49,210 bases of DNA, from the NCBI GenBank assembly GCA_013368795.1, contig JABFXX010000144.1, forward strand, positions 1 to 49,210. Reading direction: 5' to 3'. Source of the DNA: Kofleriaceae bacterium (GTDB lineage Bacteria > Myxococcota_A > Polyangia > Haliangiales > Haliangiaceae). The position numbers were made by a program, and so were the translations under genes. The notes beneath the pieces are model-generated. The model made no database searches. It was not told the origin of the DNA and saw nothing but the letters and a program-made list of their open reading frames with translations. Shown here piece after piece: positions 45,759 to 49,210 of this stretch; the first letter of the stretch is position 1, and the number at the start of each line of letters is the position of its first letter.

Positions 45759-48700
45759 GTGGCTCGACGACTTCTCAGTGCTTCTCGCGCGGAGCTTCGC
45801 CTCGGCGAGGTCGCGGCGTGGCTCGCGAGCCGCCCCGCCGGCGAGGAGGTCGTCGTCGTGGGCGCGTCCGCGGACGCGGCACAGGAGTGCATCCGCACGC
45901 TCGCGAAGACGTGCGGCACCGCGTTCGGGTTCCACGCGTTCACGGTCGGCCGGCTGGCCGCGGAGCTGTCGAAGCTCGTGCTCGCCGAGCGCAATCTCGC
46001 CGTCGTCGGCGCGCTGCCACTCGAGGCACTGTGCGCGCGCGTCGTCGACCGGCTACGCCGCACGTCGCTCGTGCGGTTCACGGATGTCATCGGTGAGCCC
46101 GGCATGCCGCGCGCGCTGGCGCGGACGCTCGACGAGCTGCGCATGGCACGCGCGACGACTGTCGATGGCGATCCGGACCTGACGGCCGCACTCGGCGCAC
46201 TCGGTGACGAGCTCGCGGCGGCGGGGTTGGCGGACCGCGCGCTCGTGTTCGCGGTCGCGGCCGAGGTCGCGGAGGCGGACGCATCGCGGCACGCGCTGCT
46301 CGGCGCGCACCTCGTGCTCGTCGACGTGGCGGTGCGCAACCGCAGCGAGGAGCGGCTGCTCGCGGCGATCGCGTCGCGCGCGGCGAGCGTGCTCGCGACG
46401 GTCGCGGAGGGAGACGAGCGGAGCGAGCGATATCTCGAGCGCGTCGTCGGCGTCGCGGCCGAGGATGTCGGCGGCGCGGACGATACGAATGCGCTCGGGC
46501 GCGTGCAGCGGCATCTGTTCGGCGGCACGTCGGTGCGCGCAGCGATCGACGACACGGTGTCGATCCTGTCGGCCCCCGGCGAGAGTCGCGAGTGCGTCGA
46601 GCTCGCGCGCTGCGTCCTGCGCGAGGCCGAGCGTGGCGTGCCGTTCGACAAGATGGCCGTGCTGTTGCGCTCGCCGGAGCAGTATCGCGTGCACCTCGAA
46701 GAGGCGATGGCACGCGCGAAGATTCCGGTGCACTTCACGCAGGGCACGCGCATGCCGGATCCGTCGGGGCGCGCGTTCCTGTCGCTGCTCGCGTGCGCGG
46801 CGGAGGGACTGTCGGCGCGCCGATTCGCGGAGTACCTGTCGCTCGGCGTCGTGCCGGAGGCGAGCGGCGAGGCACCGCCGGCGGCGTCGCCCGCGAGCGA
46901 GCGCTGGGTCCCGCCCGACGAGGAATTGCTGCCGAGAGCACTCGCCGCCGCGGAGGCCGAGGCGGCGAACGCGCAGTCAGCCGGCAACGTCCGCGCACCG
47001 TGGCGGTGGGAGCAGCTGCTCGTCGATGCGGCCGTGATCGGCGGGCGCGATCGCTGGACGCGCCGGCTCGACGGTCTCGAGGCGCAGTACCGGCTCGTCG
47101 ACGGAGACGAGAGCGAGGAGTCGCGCGCGAGCCGCGAGCGCAAGCTGCGCGATCTCGAGAATCTGCGGTCGTTCGCGCTGCCGCTGCTCGACGATCTGAC
47201 GTCGCTGCCGCCGCAGGGCACGTGGCGCGTGTGGATCGATCGGCTGACGGCACTCGCGACGCGCTCGCTGCGCGCGCCCGAGCGCGTGCTCGCGGTCCTG
47301 AGCGCGCTGTTGCCGATGGCGGACGTCGGGCCGGTCGACCTGCGCGAGGTCCGCGAGATCCTCCATCAGCGGCTGACCGACCTCGTCGTCAAGCCAACGG
47401 GCCGCCGCTACGGCCGGCTCCTCATCGCACCCATCGCGGCCGCGCGCGGCATGAGCTTCCAGACGGTGTTCATCCCCGGCCTCGCCGAGCGGATGTTCCC
47501 GCAGAAGATCGTCGAGGATCCGCTGCTTCTCGATCACGCGCGCAAGCGACTCGACCTCGATCTCGAGGTTCGCGACCACCGGCTCGCCGAGGAGCGGCTC
47601 GCGCTGCGGCTCGCGATCGGAGCGGCACACGAGCGCGTCGTGCTGTCGTATCCGCGCATCGATCTCGATCAAGGACGGCCGCGCGTCCCGAGCTTCTACG
47701 GCCTCGAGGTCCTGCAGGCCGCCGAGGGCACCCTGCCCGGCTTCGACGAGCTCGCGCGACGTGCCGACGTCACCGGCGCCGCACGGATCGGCTGGCCCGC
47801 ACCGAAGAAGCCGCTCGACGCGATCGACGAGGCGGAGCACGACCTCGCGCTCCTCGACGAGCACGTGCGTGCCCACGGGCCCGCACCGAAGGGCGTCGCT
47901 CGCTACCTCCTCGATTCCAACCCTCACCTCGCCCGCGCACTGCGGACCCGTGCGCGTCGCTGGGCCGTGCAGCGCTGGCTGCCCGCCGATGGCCTGATCG
48001 TGTCGACCGAGGCCGCCCGCGCCGCGCTCGCCGAGCACGCACCGTCGGCGCGCTCGTTCTCGCCGACCGCACTCGAGGCGCTCGCGGCATGCCCCTATCG
48101 ATTCGCGCTGAAGACGATCCTCCGCCTCGAGCCGCGCGAGACGCCCGAGCCGATCGAAAACCTCGGCCCTCTCGAGCGAGGCTCGCTGATCCATCAGGTC
48201 CAGTTCGAGCTGCTCGTCGAGCTACGCGACGCACGCATGCTCCCCGTGCGCGCCGCGAACCTCGATGCCGCGCGCGACCGTCTCGACGCGGTGCTCGAGC
48301 GCGTCGCCGGCCAGTATCGCGAGCTGCTCCATCCGGCGATCGAGCGCGTGTGGGACGACGGCATCGCGTCGATCAAGGCCGACCTCCGCGAGTGGCTGCG
48401 CCGCACGGCCGACGACGTCGAGTGGACGCCGAGTCGCTTCGAGCTCGCGTTCGGTCTCGCCGCGACCGCGCGCGACGGTGTCCGCGACGACGCGAGCGTC
48501 GAGGATCCCGTCACCGTCGAGCTCGCGCCCGGCGCGTCGATCATGCTGCGCGGCTCGATCGATCTCGTCGAGGATGGTGCAGGCGGTATCATGCGCGCGA
48601 CCGACCACAAGACCGGCAAGGCGACCGTGCAACCGGGCTCTCTCATGAGCGGCGGCAAGAGCCTCCAGCCCATCCTCTACGCGCTCGTCCTCGAGAAGCT

Positions 48701-48995
48701 GTTCCCGAGCACGCAGGTATCGGGTGGCCGCCTCTACTACTGCACCACGCGCGGAGACTTCACCGATGTCGAGGTGCCGCTCGATGCCGACGCGCGTGCT
48801 GCAGCCACCGTCCTCGTCGAGACCCTCGCCCACCACTTCGCCGAGGGCTTCTTCCCGGCCGCTCCGGGCAAGGACGAGTGCAAGTGGTGCGACTTCCGTC
48901 CGATCTGCGGACCGTACGAGGAGATGCGCGCGAAGAAGAAGAGCAAGGACCGTGACCGCCTGATCCAGCTCGGCAAGCTGCGAGGTCAGCGATGA
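45759..48995 (+). CDS. AddB/RexB-like PD-(D/E)XK nuclease with Fe-S cluster motif
   Basis: 1,078 residues with a GTG start. The N-terminal two-thirds resembles an AddB-type helicase fold, but the Walker A site is absent (VVVVGASADAAQEC, no GK[ST]). The C-terminal nuclease begins FSPTALEALAACPYRFALKT (first Cys near 777). It has GSLIHQ, the acidic GSIDLVED and the catalytic DHKTGK (D-x-K), then ECKWCDFRPIC, giving the four-Cys set (C, then C-x2-C-x5-C) of the AddB iron-sulfur staple. AddB acts with an AddA helicase-nuclease in double-strand-break resection; addA would be expected just downstream, beyond the window. The family is sure, the exact ortholog less so. Confidence 0.88.
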   Translation: MARRLLSASRAELRLGEVAAWLASRPAGEEVVVVGASADAAQECIRTLAKTCGTAFGFHAFTVGRLAAELSKLVLAERNLAVVGALPLEALCARVVDRLRRTSLVRFTDVIGEPGMPRALARTLDELRMARATTVDGDPDLTAALGALGDELAAAGLADRALVFAVAAEVAEADASRHALLGAHLVLVDVAVRNRSEERLLAAIASRAASVLATVAEGDERSERYLERVVGVAAEDVGGADDTNALGRVQRHLFGGTSVRAAIDDTVSILSAPGESRECVELARCVLREAERGVPFDKMAVLLRSPEQYRVHLEEAMARAKIPVHFTQGTRMPDPSGRAFLSLLACAAEGLSARRFAEYLSLGVVPEASGEAPPAASPASERWVPPDEELLPRALAAAEAEAANAQSAGNVRAPWRWEQLLVDAAVIGGRDRWTRRLDGLEAQYRLVDGDESEESRASRERKLRDLENLRSFALPLLDDLTSLPPQGTWRVWIDRLTALATRSLRAPERVLAVLSALLPMADVGPVDLREVREILHQRLTDLVVKPTGRRYGRLLIAPIAAARGMSFQTVFIPGLAERMFPQKIVEDPLLLDHARKRLDLDLEVRDHRLAEERLALRLAIGAAHERVVLSYPRIDLDQGRPRVPSFYGLEVLQAAEGTLPGFDELARRADVTGAARIGWPAPKKPLDAIDEAEHDLALLDEHVRAHGPAPKGVARYLLDSNPHLARALRTRARRWAVQRWLPADGLIVSTEAARAALAEHAPSARSFSPTALEALAACPYRFALKTILRLEPRETPEPIENLGPLERGSLIHQVQFELLVELRDARMLPVRAANLDAARDRLDAVLERVAGQYRELLHPAIERVWDDGIASIKADLREWLRRTADDVEWTPSRFELAFGLAATARDGVRDDASVEDPVTVELAPGASIMLRGSIDLVEDGAGGIMRATDHKTGKATVQPGSLMSGGKSLQPILYALVLEKLFPSTQVSGGRLYYCTTRGDFTDVEVPLDADARAAATVLVETLAHHFAEGFFPAAPGKDECKWCDFRPICGPYEEMRAKKKSKDRDRLIQLGKLRGQR

Positions 48996-49210
48996 CGCAA
49001 GCCGGACCGCGCGTCCCACGTGAGACATCGTTTGCACCCACGTGGGTATCGCCGGCCACGTGCATCGACGCGACGCGATCGGCAAGCCGCGCCGGACAGT
49101 GCGTCCCACGTGGGACATCGTTCGCACCCACGTGGGTATCGCCGGCCACGTGCATCGACGCGACGCGATCGGCAAGCCGCGCCGGACAGTGCGTCCCACG
49201 TGGGACATCG
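48992..49210 (+). CDS. Possible overlapping ORF running off the window, through the repeats
   Basis: An ATG overlaps the nuclease stop (ATGA) and its frame stays open to the window end (73 codons), because the repeat unit is exactly 30 codons. The product would repeat CVPRGTSFAPTWVSPA and following residues. About a quarter of third positions in the repeat are A or T, which looks more mixed than confident genes here, and no AddA-type sequence appears. Coding is therefore doubtful, though a downstream addA start at this position would be natural. Confidence 0.25.
   Translation, partial: MTQAGPRVPRETSFAPTWVSPATCIDATRSASRAGQCVPRGTSFAPTWVSPATCIDATRSASRAGQCVPRGTS
49011..49210 (+). repeat. 90-bp tandem repeat carrying CACGTG palindromes
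   Basis: Units start at 49011, 49101 and 49191 (the last cut by the window end). Units 1 and 2 differ at only two bases. Each full unit contains three CACGTG cores, in unit 2 at 49107, 49129 and 49147. Two sit in 12-base perfect palindromes, TCCCACGTGGGA and ACCCACGTGGGT. The repeat begins 15 bases after the nuclease stop and its left edge shows a partial earlier copy (GCAAGCC...GGAC). Total copy number is unknown. Confidence 0.9.

Noticed and set aside
48222-49208. 328-codon minus-strand frame with a repetitive N-terminus
   Set aside because: Antisense to the nuclease domain; its repeats simply reflect the 90-bp tandem DNA repeat.
49011-49210. Calling the CACGTG repeats parS sites
   Set aside because: The flanks differ symmetrically from the ParB consensus and three cores per unit with different flanks are not typical; kept only as a hypothesis.

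Overview
The window is very GC-rich, gene-dense DNA from a bacterial chromosome. Genes abut or overlap by 4 bases (ATGA/GTGA), GTG starts are frequent, and several convergent pairs are only 1-4 bases apart. The gene content fits Myxococcota (possibly a Haliangiales/Kofleriaceae-like lineage). It includes a sigma-54 activator beside an ECF sigma factor, a kinase-ATPase-GAF-PAS-histidine kinase giant, a PAS hybrid histidine kinase, a dozen or so lipoproteins with a Cys lipobox, a lipoprotein with PA14-like domains and an AarF/UbiB kinase. This taxonomic call is inference from gene content. I saw no rRNA, tRNA, CRISPR array, transposase or phage gene.

Layout. 1-4880: the 3' part of a huge TPR protein. 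4984-11368: a proteostasis block of clpB, a zinc-less J-protein, lon and a small lipoprotein. 11370-19503: mostly secreted proteins and lipoproteins (PA14/P-domain-like, sugar dehydrogenase, beta-propeller, a lower-GC tandem pair), a HAD phosphatase and a small MshEN-like protein with a sigma-54-type promoter. 19507-21587: an SnoaL-like protein, then NAD-type isocitrate dehydrogenase, a Rieske ferredoxin and a VOC protein on the minus strand. 21660-25188: a sigma-54 activator divergent from an ECF sigma factor, followed by an exported acidic protein and a small membrane protein. 25324-30757: methyltransferase, basic DUF6496-like protein, hybrid histidine kinase, ferritin-like protein and UbiB-type kinase. 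30790-33201: two tandem paralogous lipoproteins, followed by a 552-base gene-free stretch carrying two copies of a hairpin repeat. 34046-41092: a single-domain response regulator and a formaldehyde-dehydrogenase-like enzyme, divergent from a 1,781-residue multi-domain kinase. 41096-44758: metallophosphoesterase and diacylglycerol-kinase-like protein, a zinc metallopeptidase, and a Uma2 nuclease gene broken by an amber codon. 44760-49210: a lipoprotein, an AddB-like nuclease, and a 90-bp tandem repeat that runs off the end.

The most interesting system I see is the intergenic region 23193-23339. The sigma-54 activator gene and the ECF sigma gene diverge there. In between lie dyads of the form TGTCCA-N6-TGGACA, a GG-N10-GC sigma-54 core promoter and a strong ribosome binding site in canonical order. 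This predicts a sigma-54 to ECF cascade, and an ECF-type promoter candidate precedes the next gene. The second is the divergent dehydrogenase/response regulator and giant-kinase locus. The giant's Ser/Thr kinase domain has lost all its catalytic residues while its histidine kinase looks intact.
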